Below, one piece after another: positions 1 through 12,890 of a stretch of 64,000 nucleotides of DNA (within the stretch, counting starts at the first letter, position 1; each line of letters begins with the position of its first letter). The stretch is from Uloborus plumipes (lineage: Eukaryota > Arthropoda > Arachnida > Araneae > Uloboridae). The stretch covers positions 47,017-111,016 of the forward strand of contig JAXGGA010002976.1 of assembly GCA_038373865.1 (NCBI GenBank). Direction: 5' to 3'. The translations under genes were made by a program, and so were the position numbers. The notes below the pieces were generated by a model. It did no database searches. It saw only the letters and a list, made by a program, of their open reading frames with translations, and was not told the DNA's origin.

Positions 1-783
1 CGCGAAAGGGGAAAAAAGTCAAAAAATAAGTATCATCTTGCTCTAAAATCTTTTCAGTAGCCGAAATGAGTACTGAAACTGTTGTAAATTATTAATGGAA
101 ATCGCCCAAACTACTATAAATACTCTTGCTTAAATACAAACTTTAAAGCAATCCAAGTAATTCAAGAACTAAAAAATAGTCAGAAGCAAATTGATTTAGT
201 GCTCCGCTGAAATTTTGAGCTTTGACTTGACAATATTTTCCTCTTTTCGGGTAATGAGAACGGATAATTGTTCCGCGGAATTTGAGTTTAAACAGTTTTA
301 AAAGTCGACTAAAAAAGCATCCCAACTCACTTCAACGCCAATTACTGTCTGTCCATGAAAACCGTGCGTAGTATTCACGAAGAGTTTCACTTAAAAAAGG
401 GTAGATGGGTTCTGGGTGATAACTTACCTAAGTTTTCAATTTAAAACTTGCATTTGCTACATCCTTGACATATTGCACTAAACTATGCATTTGAAATTAG
501 CATTATTCCACGTTGTTTGATACGGTTCAAAATGCTTTTTATTATGCTTCCCCTTATTGTTTTATCTTGCCTAACATCCCTATTTTGGTAAGATCAGAGA
601 AGACCTGACGCATGCGTAAATGCACGGAAGATTTTACCAAAGAAGATCAGACAGTACACATCCCTATTACCCGAAAAAGAGCTATTGCCGGTGTCACCTT
701 ACTAAGGTCTTACTGGAGGTTAACTTACTGGACGAGCACTATAATCGGCCGCTTTACGCTTTGGGTAAAATCAGTGCAAAGTT
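1..783. other. Unclassified intergenic or intronic DNA
   Basis: I see no gene, repeat with recognisable ends, or RNA gene here. The short open frames have no recognisable domain. Confidence 0.5.
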
Positions 784-1426
784 CAAACTAGTGGTGTGAC
801 ATCGATGGTGAAAACATTGATATTCAGCACATCAAAATTTTCAAACAAATATCAAAATATAAAATATATTAATATCAAAATATAAAATATATTAATATCA
901 GAATATTAAATGTATTAAGGTTAAACTATTAAATTTATTAAGGTCAAAATATTAAATATATTAAGGTCAAAATATTAAATATATTTAGGTCAAAATAATA
1001 GATATATTAATATCAAAATATTAAACGCATTTATGGCGCAATATTAAATGTTAATATCAAAATATTAAATATATTAAGGTCAAAATATTACATATATTTT
1101 GGTCAACATAATCTATATATATAAAGATGACGGTGTTCGTTTGTCTGTTTGTACGTTTGTAACCGCTGGCCAGAAGCCCCCGCAGCACCTACGGACCTGA
1201 AACTTGGCTCAAAAATTCGAACGTACCCCGCCCTCGTGCACCTCGAAGCCCAAATTTTTAATTTCGAATTAGTTATTTTTAAATTAATTAATTAGTCTCA
1301 TTTTTGGTGTATCCGCCATAATTGAGGGGGGAAAACCTCCCCCCACCCCAAAACATTATATATCGTTGGAAAGGGTTTTTTTTTCTGAAAAAGAAAAGTT
1401 TTAGCACGTTTCTGTCCGTTAATTAG

Positions 1427-1612
1427 GACAGGAGATATTAATTAATCAAATTTAGTCAATTTTCAAGGCCTAACTCTACGCAGAACTGAAACACTAGAGC
1501 CATTTTCCTGATCAGCTGCTCTTTTGTCCCTGAAGTTACTTTGTGGTTTAAATTTGCGTATAGATTTAAGCCTTGAAAATTTATTCAATTTGATTAATTA
1601 ATATCTCCTGTT
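1427..1612. repeat. Inverted repeat inside the Helitron
   Basis: The arm at about 1427-1472 (ACAGGAGATATTAATTAATC onward, through TTTTCAAGGC) is inverted at about 1567-1612 (GCCTTGAAAA to ATATCTCCTGT). The arms are about 46 bp and nearly identical over most of their length, separated by about 94 bp. Its role is unknown; the DNA or transcript could fold here. Confidence 0.8.
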
Positions 1613-2458
1613 ACTTACTTAACTTTCTGTCTCTTATATTTATTTGGCGAATTGATTTAAACTTTAACATGACTTTAAGTGGAATTTAAAAGGTTGTGGA
1701 GCGCATTTGAACTAAAGGATATAATATTTTTTCTTCAGAGGAGGTTAAAGTGAATTTAAATTTATTAAGTTGACTTCCTCAAAATTCGGGGTTCCCGAAA
1801 ATGTCACAATGGAACTATCATTGTTAAAAATTTAGGGATGTCTATTCAATTCCTCTTCGCATTTGGCGTCGTAAAGTTTGGCGACAATCAGGAAATTTAC
1901 CAAACCTCACAGCCAGTGAAACACTACTTTCTCCAACTCAAAGAAAAATAAAACGGTCTGGGAAGGAACAGTAGTTGTTTGCAGTTTAAAGCGTATTTTA
2001 TTGCATGTTTAAAACATGTATTTAATGCCGCCATCACTAAATTTTTAATAATAATAGTTCCATTCTGACATTTTCTGTAACACCGCTGTTCAGTTAACCG
2101 GGAAATTTTCCAAACTTCCCGGCCAGTGAAATCTTGATTATTTGAGGGTCACTGTTAGATTGTAATCACTTCAAAGAGATGGTACGAAAGACATTATATT
2201 TCTTTCCTTTTAATGTTCACATTAAAATCATGGAAGAATGGTTGTGGCTGATCTACCTGATACAATCGGTTCCCTATGTTAATAAATTTAGATTTGGCGA
2301 CCAATTTTACATTGAAATTACGGTTAAATCGGTGAATTATATTAAATTTCAAGGGCAATATTGCTGTGGTCGTTGAGAGTTTTCGAAAATCTTGGCTCTA
2401 CAGTTGTGTCAAAAGTTCCATTGAAACGTAAAAGTTTCGCTAAAAATAAATAAGTTAG

Positions 2459-2614
<156 letters not shown>

Positions 2615-3871
2615 AAAGAAGTCTTAAGAGTGAGTTAAACTTTATTTAGTTAACTTCCTTTACATTTATTGCACGGGCATCGCCGTGCGGGTACTGCTAG
2701 TAGATATATGAATATCAAAATACTAAACGCATTTATGGCGCAATATTAAATGTTAATATCAAAATATTAAATATATTAAAGTCAAACTATTAAATTTATT
2801 AAGGTCAAAATATTAAATTTATTAAGGTCAAAATATTAAATATATTAAGGTCAAAATATTAAAATTTATTAAGGTCAAAATATTAAATTTATTAAGGTCA
2901 AAATATTAAATATATTTAGGTCAAAATATTAAATATATTTAGGACAAAATTTTTAATATATTTAAGTCAAAATAATAGATATATTAATATCAAAATATTA
3001 AACGCATTTATGGCGCAATATTAAATGTTAATATCAAAATATTAAATATATTAAGGTCAAACTATTAAATTTATTAAGGTCAAAATATTAAATTTATTAA
3101 GGTCAAAATATTAAATATATTAAGGTCAAAATATTAAAATTTATTAAGGTCAAAATATTAAACATATCAAACATTTTTAATCTCAAACTAATACGGAACG
3201 AAAAGGAATGAATGTAACCATCTCAATCAGCGCAATCTTTTCAAGCAGCTTTCTACGTTTAAGAATGCCGAGTTGCAAGATCAAACTAGTGGTGTGACAT
3301 CGATGATGAAAACATTGATATTCATTATATCAAAATTTTCAAAAAAAAATATTAAAATATAAAATATATTAATATCAAAATATAAAATATATTAATGTCA
3401 AAATATTAAATATATTAAGGTCAAAATATTAAATTTATTAAGGTCAAACTATTAAATTTATTACGGTCAAAATATTAAATTTATTAAGGTCAAAATATTA
3501 AATTTATTAAGGTCAAAATATTAAATATATTTAGGTCAAAATAATAGATACATTAATATCAAAGTATTAAACGCATTTATGGCGCAATATTAAATGTTAA
3601 TATCAAAATATTAAGTATATTAAGGTCAAACTATTAAATTTATTAAGGTCAAAATATTAAATATATTTATATCAAAATAATAGATATATTAATATCAAAA
3701 TAATCAACGCATTTATGGCGCAATATTAAATATTAATGTCAAAATATTAAACATATCAGAATATTTTTGTTCTTAAACTGATACGGAACGAAAAGGAATG
3801 AATATAACCATCTTAAACAGTGCAATCTTTTCAAGCAGCTTACTACGTTAAAGAATGCCGAGTTGCAAGAT

Positions 3872-4724
3872 AAAACACTTGTATTTTTACGAAAAATCTC
3901 TCCTTCGTACTCCCCAACCGCAAGAGTTATTTATAACCCTACTAAAGCAACGTTAGATAGGGACACAACACGTGTTACATAGCTTCATGTCAAGTTCTTC
4001 GTCAACCTGTCAAAAATGTCACCCGCCGTGAAGAACTCATACAAACCCTAATATCTTCGCAAAATTCTCTCTCTGACGGCAAACACGTTTCCAATTTTCA
4101 AAATAAACACAACCTAATATTGAATGTATTCCAGAAATGCTTCAGACCGGCCTTTATTGGAGCGGCAAAATGCGATCCGACGATATGGGTTGTGTTCTCC
4201 GTTTAGATTGCTTCTTAACAGATTCCAAAGGGAACAGGAATTGTGAATTGCGTTTCACAGGTATGGGAGATAAATGAAAATTCCAATAGAGGCGGAGATT
4301 TGGAAATTTTATCTTTCTGTGAGACAAGAAATTTTCATCCAATAACTATTTCTGTTTATTATATTAAACTCGTCTCAGGGAAAAGTATTGTATAGCAAAA
4401 TGAAATATCCAAATGTCTTTTGAAATATCGAACTCCACAAGCAATATGTTTGCAGTTTTTGCATTTTCTAAGTTTGTTTCATCTGAAACGAATGATTAAT
4501 TTGCACGACAGAGTAAAATCCATTTTACCAGAATTCTTTTTTTAAATGAACGCGAAAGGTTTACTAATTTTTATTGTTTAAGAACATTAAATACAATAGA
4601 TATTTCGACCAATGGTACCCCATACGGACATTTCAAATAATACATTTTTTCTTCCGTGAATTGAAATAATAAATGAATTAGTAATGTTTGGTGAATGAAT
4701 GAAAATTAGGTGAATGAATAAATA
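3872..4724. other. Unclassified DNA
   Basis: No gene or bounded repeat recognised. The segment follows directly after the second copy of the AT-rich block. Confidence 0.45.
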
Positions 4725-5264
4725 CAGCGAACTCTCACTTATGCACCGGCTCATTTATACGCTTTTTTCACTTATACGACAATTTTAAAAGGTCACAGCA
4801 CATTCCATAGCAACATAATGATAGTATCATTCGTTTATGCGTCGCTCTAAAGATAAATATTTCACTTATGCGCCGAAAAAAAAAAATCTTTAAAAAATGA
4901 GCATTTTTCTTCACTTTCCTCTTTAATCTTTCGCCTTTATTGCTCACGGAAGGCATTTTTTCCGCATGAACTAGAGTTCGGAGAGGGACAATTAACAATT
5001 ATGGATCGTTTTAAAGGGAACAGTTTGTAATTAGGTATGCCACAATTTCTATTTTCTCTTTATACCATTGTAGTTTCGTTACAGTAATGGCCGAACCGTA
5101 GTAACATGCCCCTTTTGTCTATAGAAACATTCTTCATCATTCTCTCATTAGAACCTATGTTTCGTTTCAGTCCTTTAAATAGGCTTGTTCACTTATACGT
5201 CTCTCTCACTTATGCGCCTTTTTCTGTTGGTCCCTTGGACCGGCGCATACGTGAGAGTTCACTG
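4725..5264. mobile_element. pogo/Tigger-like MITE, copy 1
   Basis: Terminal inverted repeats start CAGYGAACTCTCACTTAT and end with the complement AGTTCACTG. Both ends are flanked by TA (4723-4724 and 5265-5266), as expected for Tc1/mariner/pogo elements. The subterminal DNA is full of CTTATACG/CTTATGCGCC words. At 540 bp it encodes no transposase, so it depends on a partner elsewhere. Four other copies lie at 11.6, 13.6, 29.3 and 53.0 kb. The pogo/Tigger assignment rests on the CAGT start and TA target and is an inference. Confidence 0.88.
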
Positions 5265-7729
5265 TAAATACGAAATTGAAAAATTTATGCATATTATTTC
5301 TTCGTGGTGTTTTTTTATTTCCATTTATTGATTTTTGTGTGTGTGCGGCTAAATTTTAGTAATATTTAATCAATTTTCCATAGACATACATCACTTTAAA
5401 GATTTTTTTCACCACTATCAGCGAAAAATAAACAGTTCACATTTTTGTTGTTATTTAAACTACTTTAAAAACGTGCTATGGCATTCCTTCTGTCTAGTGC
5501 AAATACTTCGCACCGGTCAGCGAGAATAAAATAATTTTACTGTCATGTGGTGGAAAATGTTACAATTTTTAACGATGCTTTGAACTTGTGTTATTGAAAT
5601 TTTGCTTAAGTGTTACATTCACTGACCGGTCTACCCACAAATCGAACAAACTCGTAATTCTGATATTTCAGTATGGAGTGTCCTTCACAATTTGTCATCT
5701 TTAGAAATGTCAAGGTACTGAGAATAAAAAGAAGCCAGCTATTCAATGCTCTTTAAGTTTAAAATAATCAAAACGTTCTTTCTGTTTAAAACAATAGAAA
5801 ATTTAAAGTGCAAGCATATACCAATGTTGAATCTACACCCCCAAAGGCCTCTAGCCTCAGTTATTACATGGCCGCTGTTTAAATAGGAAATTAGATCTTA
5901 CGGACATAATTTTTAAGACACTGCCTTCTGCACACACCTGCTCACTTGGTTGTTTCTTTCCACATGCGTTGAGGAAAGTGAACCGAAAAAAAACAAGCAC
6001 CTGCTTTAGTTTAATTGATATTCATACAAAATGAGTTTTTAAAACGACCAAAATTGTAATTTTTTACTTTTACAAATTGGGAAAATTTCAGAGTCTTTGT
6101 TGGTAAAGTATGGTGCTAAATTCAGCAACACAAAAATACAAAATGGCAGTTTCGTTTTGATGGATTTATCTTTTGTTGCACCAAACACAATGCAAAGATT
6201 TTAAATATGGTGCATTTTCTTTTCATTGTGTAAAAATTTTGAAGAACGTAAACTCTGCTTCTTTATAAAGCAATAAAATTTTGAAATGTTTCCAGAAAGA
6301 ATATTTCAATAATATGTTTTGGCTTTAGCGGACATAGGTTAGAAACGACTGTTATAACGCAAGAAAAAAAATCAAATATTTTGTATGGAAATTTTCAAAA
6401 TTTAAATTTTTTATACAGAAGCCGAGTCTCTGTTCATCAAAAAGACAAGAGAAGGAAACAAGAATATAACATTTTGAGCCTTTTTAGAGCTTTCATGGAA
6501 AACTTCAAAATAGAAATATTTTATACAGAAGTAGAGTGCTTATTCTTCAGAAAAATTATGCAATGAAAAAAAACTTAAAACGTGTTGAAAGTTTTAGAGC
6601 GTTTCATTCATTAATTGACATGTCTGAAACAGTGAAATTACATTAAGTGAAAAAGAAGATAAAGAACAATGAAAAGCAGTTTCAAAAAAAAATCCTATAA
6701 AGTTACAGCTTAAGCAGTTATAAGGAGTATCAAATGAGGAAGTTTTCTGGCCCTATTACATTAACCATTCGTATTCTCCAAAGAGAAATGGAGCAGTTCT
6801 CCGAGAATCCTCTACATTTGCGTTTCAGAAAATGCAAACTTGTATTTTACATATATTTTTACTAAGGATGTAGCATTGAATACAACACAAAAAATCAAAT
6901 ATTTACAACTGAAAAAGAATATTTTACCTAAACAGTTAATGCAGTTTATGGAACAATTTCTAATGTCTAACTTAGTGCCCAGTCGTTGCCCTTGTTCATA
7001 ATTTTTAAAAAATTCTAAAAGTGTCCATAGTTTTTGGCGCCAATACACATACAAAAACTTTGGTTGTGTGTGCAGTGATATGTTTTTTATAGATTTACAA
7101 ATTTTAAACAGAACGGAACACTGTTCACGAACGGTAACCATTTTCATCACTACCTTTATACAAGTAAATTACCTTTTTGTGACAAAAAAAATTGATAGAT
7201 AAAATAAAATAAATAGAAATAGAATTCGGCACATCATTTTGTTTAGTTTATTTTTGCTTCCATAAACACCGATTTCGCTTTTGCAAAAACTACTTTTGAA
7301 CTCTCACTACTGTAAAGGAGAATTTGACTACAAATAGAAAAGTGTAATGTACATAAATAATGCAATATAATAGAAGAAGCGACTGTATTTGTAAAGAAAG
7401 GAAGAAAGATTGAAGACTAACTTTTTGCTGAAGCTTTGAAAAGCCTAAGTTTTGACATTTTATTCAACTTTCAATACTACTACTAGGAAATTTCCTTCCA
7501 CTTCTTTAAAATAGATTTTTAAAAACTGAATAAAATTTAAATATGAGATTTATTGAATGCGTACCAGACTATGATATGTTTGAAATATTTATATCATTTG
7601 CAATGACTGAAGCCATTGTTTGAAAAGTTAGCTAGTAGAAAGAAAAGAAATTTTATTTTCAAGGTTGCACGAATCTTCATTTCGTTGTTGGAAATCTACA
7701 TCATTCTTTCTTTATAATTTGGTTAGAAC
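5265..7729. other. Unclassified DNA with two small repeats
   Basis: Mostly featureless. About 5385-5520 (AAGATTTTTTTCACCA, then a tract with TTCACATTTTTG) resembles 33235-33365 and marks a dispersed repeat. A diverged direct duplication, offset by about 111 bp, lies at about 6380-6445 and 6491-6555 (ATGGAAA, TTCAAAAT, ATACAGAAG shared). The frame at 6812-7150 minus (112 codons) shows no recognisable domain and I do not call it a gene. Confidence 0.45.
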
Positions 7730-8236
7730 TAAAACTTTTTGTGCCAAAATATGATGAATAAATAATATCTGGAAAATTTTTCGTAGAGTTGATCTTTTTC
7801 TCCATTACCATAGTGTTTTAGACAACTTTATAATTTTCACAAAGAATAAGTTTTGGACTAAATGGGTTCTAACAGTTTAAAAATAAATTTAAATTAGAAG
7901 TGCTCTTAAATTAGGATTCTCAATACAGTCTCCTCCTGTTTTTTTATTCGAATTTTCGTGTCTAATTCCTTCAATTGACAATAATATGAAAATTAGCAAA
8001 AAAAAAATGAGTTGAAATTGTAAAATTATTTTAGAAAAAGGAAAATGAAAAAAATAAAAATAGTGTATCACAAATAAATTAATCACTAGTATTTCAAACA
8101 TCAAAATTGCAAAAAAAAGTGATGAAGAAATTAATAGTATTAAAAATGGAAATTAATCGGCCAGCCGATTAATCGGCGGATTATTAACAGCCGATTAATC
8201 GGTAATCGACTAATTTGCTTATCGGTGCACTTGACT
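7730..8236 (+). mobile_element. hAT MITE remnant (ATTAATCGG family)
   Basis: The last about 80 bp (GCCGATTAATCGG words, then AATTTGCTTATCGGTGCA) match the 3' end of the complete copy at 27914-28675. The segment from about 7875 (GAAGTGCTCTTAAATTAGGA) also aligns with it. The left terminal repeat is missing and the right one is degraded, so this is an old, truncated copy. Confidence 0.7.
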
Positions 8237-9130
8237 TGTTTTCCTGCAAAAAAAAGTCTAAGTTAATATCTACTCTTAAATTCTTTGACATTTTGCTGAT
8301 CAGTTAAAATCATTTCTCAGAAACTATTGCATTCTATTGACATCTGGAATGTCCTTCATAAATGAATTCACATCCTTCCAATTCTACGCAGAAAATACTG
8401 CTAACGATACAGTCGCTCCAATTGAAAATCACTCGGGTTTCAAAACATAGTTCGATGAAGTGTGATAACAACTGCTTCACACAGCGTGAAACAATTTTAA
8501 GGCTAATTTAAGGAGATAAGTCGGCATTTAATTACTGTGAAGAGCCAACATAAATACGAGAGACCAAAACACAAAAATGTTGCCACCAACGAAAAATAAA
8601 AATTCATTGTCACGCTCATTTGACATCACGTTTACGCCTCAAGTTGCATTGTAATGCTTAACGCGGCGTGAAAAGAAAGCTCCCACCTTGTCCACGTGCT
8701 AGTTCTTATTATTTTTTATTTTTTTATACTTTTTAGGAAGGGAAAAAAACAAAAAACAGTTGGGTGGCACGATAATAATCTTGGGAGAAAAATGATAAAT
8801 TGTTCGCGGCGGTACTTAAAACGCGTACATTTAAGACGCCATCTGTCGGGGGGGAAGAGCGTCAAACGCGGCCATGTCGCGCTCGATCTGGGAATAGGGG
8901 TAAACACGGCCTTATCGTATGTGCCATAAAAGAAGCCCGATGCCGAGTCTTCGTGGAAAACTTGGGGCAAATAGATATCTCTCAGCGTACGGTGGGTCAA
9001 GGTCAATTATGCAGGCTAAAAAGAATAGGAACAAGCTGTAGTATATTTTTGTTTCCTTAGCATAATTCGAGAAGTTTTAATATGTTGGGCAACATTTTAT
9101 GTTGAAAAAGAAGAAAAAATACTTTAATTT
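8237..9130. other. Unclassified DNA with a GC-richer island
   Basis: About 8800-9045 is clearly richer in G+C and CpG than its surroundings (ACGCGTAC, GCCATCTGTCGG, GTCAAACGCGGCCATGTCGC). Overlapping open frames of 77-96 codons exist on both strands, but none resembles a known protein and no convincing splice context stands out. It could be a fragment of host exon or promoter, or a repeat fragment of different composition. Confidence 0.35.
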
Positions 9131-10780
9131 GTAAAAAAAAATTTTATTCTCCGAAATTAATTAAAATTTCAAACTAGTCATTTATTTAAAATGTAATGAT
9201 TTAATTTTACGAAAAGATTAACTGAAGTTTAAGTATTTTACATTCAGAAATCAAGCAATTCGTGTGCTATTTATTTATTTATTATTTTTTTTCTTTTTGT
9301 TTTTGACAGACAATAAATCTCATTCAAATAATTCCTTTTTCTTAGTTGTTCATGCTTTTAACTTTCTTCCGAATTGAATTCTTTGTAAGATTTTATTGTT
9401 TAACTTTAAGCACTTATATACGATAGCTACGAATGATTATTCTTTAAATCATATCAAGTTTAAGACATTTTATTCTTACAAAGGAACTGGCTGTGGTATT
9501 TTTGTTTTCTTAATATGACAAGAAACGTTTTGATTTATTAAGCCTAATTTTATGCTAAAAAATATTTTTATGAAAAAAACAGTTTTTTGTAATCAGAAAG
9601 TGTTTAAACTTTTAAACCAGTTATTTAATTTTAACATTATATTATTTTCTGAAAGATGTGCTATAAATTTGATGTGAAGTTTAAGCATTTTGCAATTACA
9701 ACTGAAGCAATTCGTGTCCTATTTATTTACTTATTTTCGTTTTGTTTTAAACAGACGAAAAGTCTCATCTCAATAATCCCTTTTTTACTTCCTTTTACGT
9801 AGTAAAGGAAGTATTGTGATAGCGAAAAAAAAATCACTCAAATTTGGGTCTAAATTTTGATTTTGCTCACCCCTGAATGAATGTTGAGTCGTTTTTTCGA
9901 ACTGTCAGCACGTGCATATGTACCTGCCAACATATAACCAGCCGAAAAATCATTTTCAACCACCCCCGAGTTAATTACGACGAGTTTTCTCGTGACGTCT
10001 GTATGTGCGTATGTGCGTATGTGGGTCGCATAACTCAAAAACTAAATACCATAGAAGCTTCTAGCTTGGTATGTAGGCTCTGAGGATGGTCTAGTTACGC
10101 ACCTCCCCTTGTGGTTGCATTTGAATGTTCCCAAGGGGGTGTTTTACCCCTTTTTTGGGGTAAGTCAGTGTTAATTTCAATGCAGACTCAAGTGATATGA
10201 ATTGGCGCGACCACTTGCCGATATGTCGCCAAGCTTTTGGTCGCCAACTTGGCGACATATCGCCAAGTTGGCGACAAATTTGACGAAAAGAATATTTTTT
10301 GAATTTGGGTTCAATTTGGCGTTATTGGCGATATTTCGTGAAAAATCCACTGAATGATGTTAAAATCGGCGATATTTAGAAAATGAATCATTGTAAAACA
10401 TTTGTTTTATTGTTTCGTGGCAAACTAGGGGTGTAAATGTTCAAATTGCTATCTTGCCACTCCTAGCACTTTTAACACTAAGGCATGTACAAAGAAATTT
10501 ACACGTAAAAGGAAGTAGTGTGGGACCCATACCAGATTTTTCTACTTAGTTGTTCATGCTTTTGACTTTTTTTCGAATTGAATATTCTTTATTATTATTT
10601 AACTTTAAGCATCTATACACTGTAACTGCGAATGATCATTCTTTGAATCATATCTAATTTAAGAATTTTGGTTCTTATCAGAAAAATATTTTAATGATGA
10701 GAAATGTCCTTGTTTCCTGCAGTCTTCTTTGAAATGAATAGCATTTTTTTTTTGTATTATAATATTAAAAACAATTTTAT
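9131..10780. repeat. Tandem duplication interrupted by a Helentron-like element
   Basis: About 9180-9470 and about 9615-9786 plus 10537-10670 are diverged copies of the same unit. Shared words include CAATTCGTG..CTATTTATTTA, TCTCAT, CTTAGTTGTTCATGCTTTT and CGAATTGAAT. The second copy is split by the 750-bp insertion at 9787-10536, while the first gives the uninterrupted pre-insertion sequence around 9325-9350. Confidence 0.82.
9787..10536 (+). mobile_element. Helitron2/Helentron-like element, copy 1
   Basis: It begins with a hairpin (ACTTCCTTTTAC, GTAGTAAAGGAAGT), then TATTGTGAT and an A-run. It ends ACGTAAAAGGAAGTAGTGTG ... CATACCAGA, so the start motif is repeated near the 3' end. Comparison with the uninterrupted paralogue at 9325-9350 puts the insertion within a T-run (T|T) with no clear target duplication. 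T|T insertion, an asymmetric 5' hairpin and a 3' subterminal repeat are known hallmarks of Helentrons; the assignment is inference. The interior has a GTATGTGCGTATGT tract and palindromic TTGGCGACATATCGCCAA words. Non-autonomous. Other copies are at 48918 and 55161. Confidence 0.7.
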
Positions 10781-10849
10781 TTCACATATATAATTTAATA
10801 ACACACACAATAATATAAAACTGCGGGCATAGAGATTTTTTTTTCCACG

Positions 10850-11573
10850 ATTACTTTTCTCTTATTTTCTTTAATTATCGTATGTTTCAAAATTGCTTAC
10901 GTAGGAAAGTCAATCGTCGTAAATCTGCTTTTACGGAGCAAGAACTAATTTATGAAACGTAATAGGGGTAATTAACCTGTACCAAGAATTAAAAGTTAGC
11001 TCAGAACACTAGTTTGAAAGTAGTTTTAAAAACATTGTCATTCATTTTCTTAAGCTATAAGGTCATTCCGATAACTAACTCTTTTCTCATAAAGGTCATT
11101 CAGTTAACTAACTCTTTTCTCACAAATTTTCTTTAATTTGCTTTTTTTTCACCAACGTATGTTTAAAATTTCTCACGTAGAAAATCAATCGTCGTAAATC
11201 TGCTTTTACGGAGCAAGAACTAATTTATGAAACGTAATGGGGGTAATTACCTTGTACCAAGAATTAAAAGTTAACTCAGAACACTAGTTTGAAAGTAGTT
11301 TTTAAAAAATTGTCATTCATTTTCTTAAGCTATAAGGTCATTCCGATAACTAACTCTTTTCTCATAAAGGTCATTCAGTTAACTAACTCTTTTCTCACAA
11401 ATTTTCTTTAATTTGCTTTTTTTCCACCAACGTATGTTTAAAAATTTCTCACGTAGAAAATCAATCGTCGTAAATCTGCTTTTACGGAGCAAGAACTAAT
11501 TTATGAAACGTAATGGGGGTAATTACCCTGTACCAAGAATTAAAAGTTAGCTCAGAACATAAGTTTGAAAGTA
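10850..11573. repeat. 275-bp tandem repeat, about 2.6 units
   Basis: The word CAATCGTCGTAAATCTGC recurs at 10911, 11186 and 11462 (periods 275 and 276). Units are very similar, for example CGGAGCAAGAACTAATTTAT and AATTAAAAGTTAGCTCAGAA. Each complete unit also carries an internal duplicated TAACTAACTCTTTTCTCA. The third unit is cut at a TA by the pogo-like MITE starting at 11574 and does not resume. Confidence 0.93.
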
Positions 11574-11830
11574 CAGTGAACTCTCACTTATACGACGGCC
11601 CAAGGGACCAACAGAAAAAGGCGCATAAGTGAGACAGACCTATAAGTGAACAAGCCTTTTTTAAGGATTAAAACGCGACATAGTTTCTAATGAGAGAATG
11701 AATAAGAATATTTCTATAGAAAAGGGTCATATTACCACGGTTTGGCAATTACTGTGACGTAACTACAATGATATAGAGAAAACAAAAATTATAGCATACC
11801 TAATTACAAAAGTCCCTTAAAAATGATGCA
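11574..11830. mobile_element. pogo/Tigger-like MITE, truncated copy 2
   Basis: It starts CAGTGAACTCTCACTTATAC after TA at 11572-11573, matching the other copies through AGCATACCTAATTACAAA. Similarity fades by about 11830. The far terminal repeat is missing, so this copy lost its right half together with the rest of the third 275-bp unit. Confidence 0.85.
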
Positions 11831-12866
11831 TAATTTACCCCACATACAAAATTAAAATACACTAAAATGTTTTGTAGATAATGTGTGAAAACAAGGAAAA
11901 CGAAAAATAATCGCAACTATAAGTTTATGCAGTCACGAAATTATAATTTTCTCAGAAACGAGTTTCAATTTTTTTAATGACTTTTTGTATTTACTTATTT
12001 TTTTTTCGTGACTTTTTATATTTATTTATTTTTATTTATTTTTAATGACTTTTTATATTTATTTATTTATTTTATTATTATTATTATTATTTTAATCTCT
12101 ATTTCTTGAATTTAATATTTTTTGCAGGTCACAAATCTTGGATATTTTCTCACTTTTATTTATCGTCCTTTTATTCTTTTTTGGCCTTTTTTTTTCAGCA
12201 AAATGGATTAAAAAAGATTCTTAACTCAAATCTGGGACACTAATTGAACTAACATTATCCCTTAAAAACCATAGATCTAAGTATAATGCAATATAAATTC
12301 CAGCTAATGTTTTGTATCAAAGACTACAAAATGACTGATAATTCAAATTTGGTGAAATCTCTATTTAATACCTCATTAATTCAAACATAGATCCACGTTA
12401 AATTAATCACATAAAGCTACGCTACAACGTGAGTGAACATTCGACAATGTTTATTCATAACTCTCCCTTCATGAACTATTAGAAAATAGAAATGTCAACC
12501 GAAATTATTCGCCTAATGTTGTACCTTCCAATTAGCGTGACTCAAAGTGGAATAAATATTTATTATTTTATCCAGTAATTTCAATATTATGAGGGACTTT
12601 AAAACCATTAATTAATTGTAGTCACGGAAGGTAGCTCAACATTTATTATCAAAGACACATCCAATTATATTGTCAGTCAACGCGGTAAACTCCCTTTCCA
12701 GCTAAGAGCTGTCGTCAAGTGCAAATTTAAAGTATTTAATTCGCCGGTTGAGCTCTTATGCACGATCAAATTTGCAAGACATTTCAAGGGCTTTGTCTAT
12801 CGGATTTTCAACTGTATTTTACTGTATTTTCAACAAGGTTCGCAAATAATATATATATCCGATATA
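11831..12866. other. Unclassified AT-rich DNA
   Basis: It contains low-complexity TTTATTTATT and TTATTATTATT tracts at about 11990-12100. No gene or bounded element is recognised. The last about 20 bp are the GATATATATCCGATAT-type sequence that flanks the next element. Confidence 0.45.
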
Positions 12867-12890
12867 TATGATAATATGTATCACGATATA

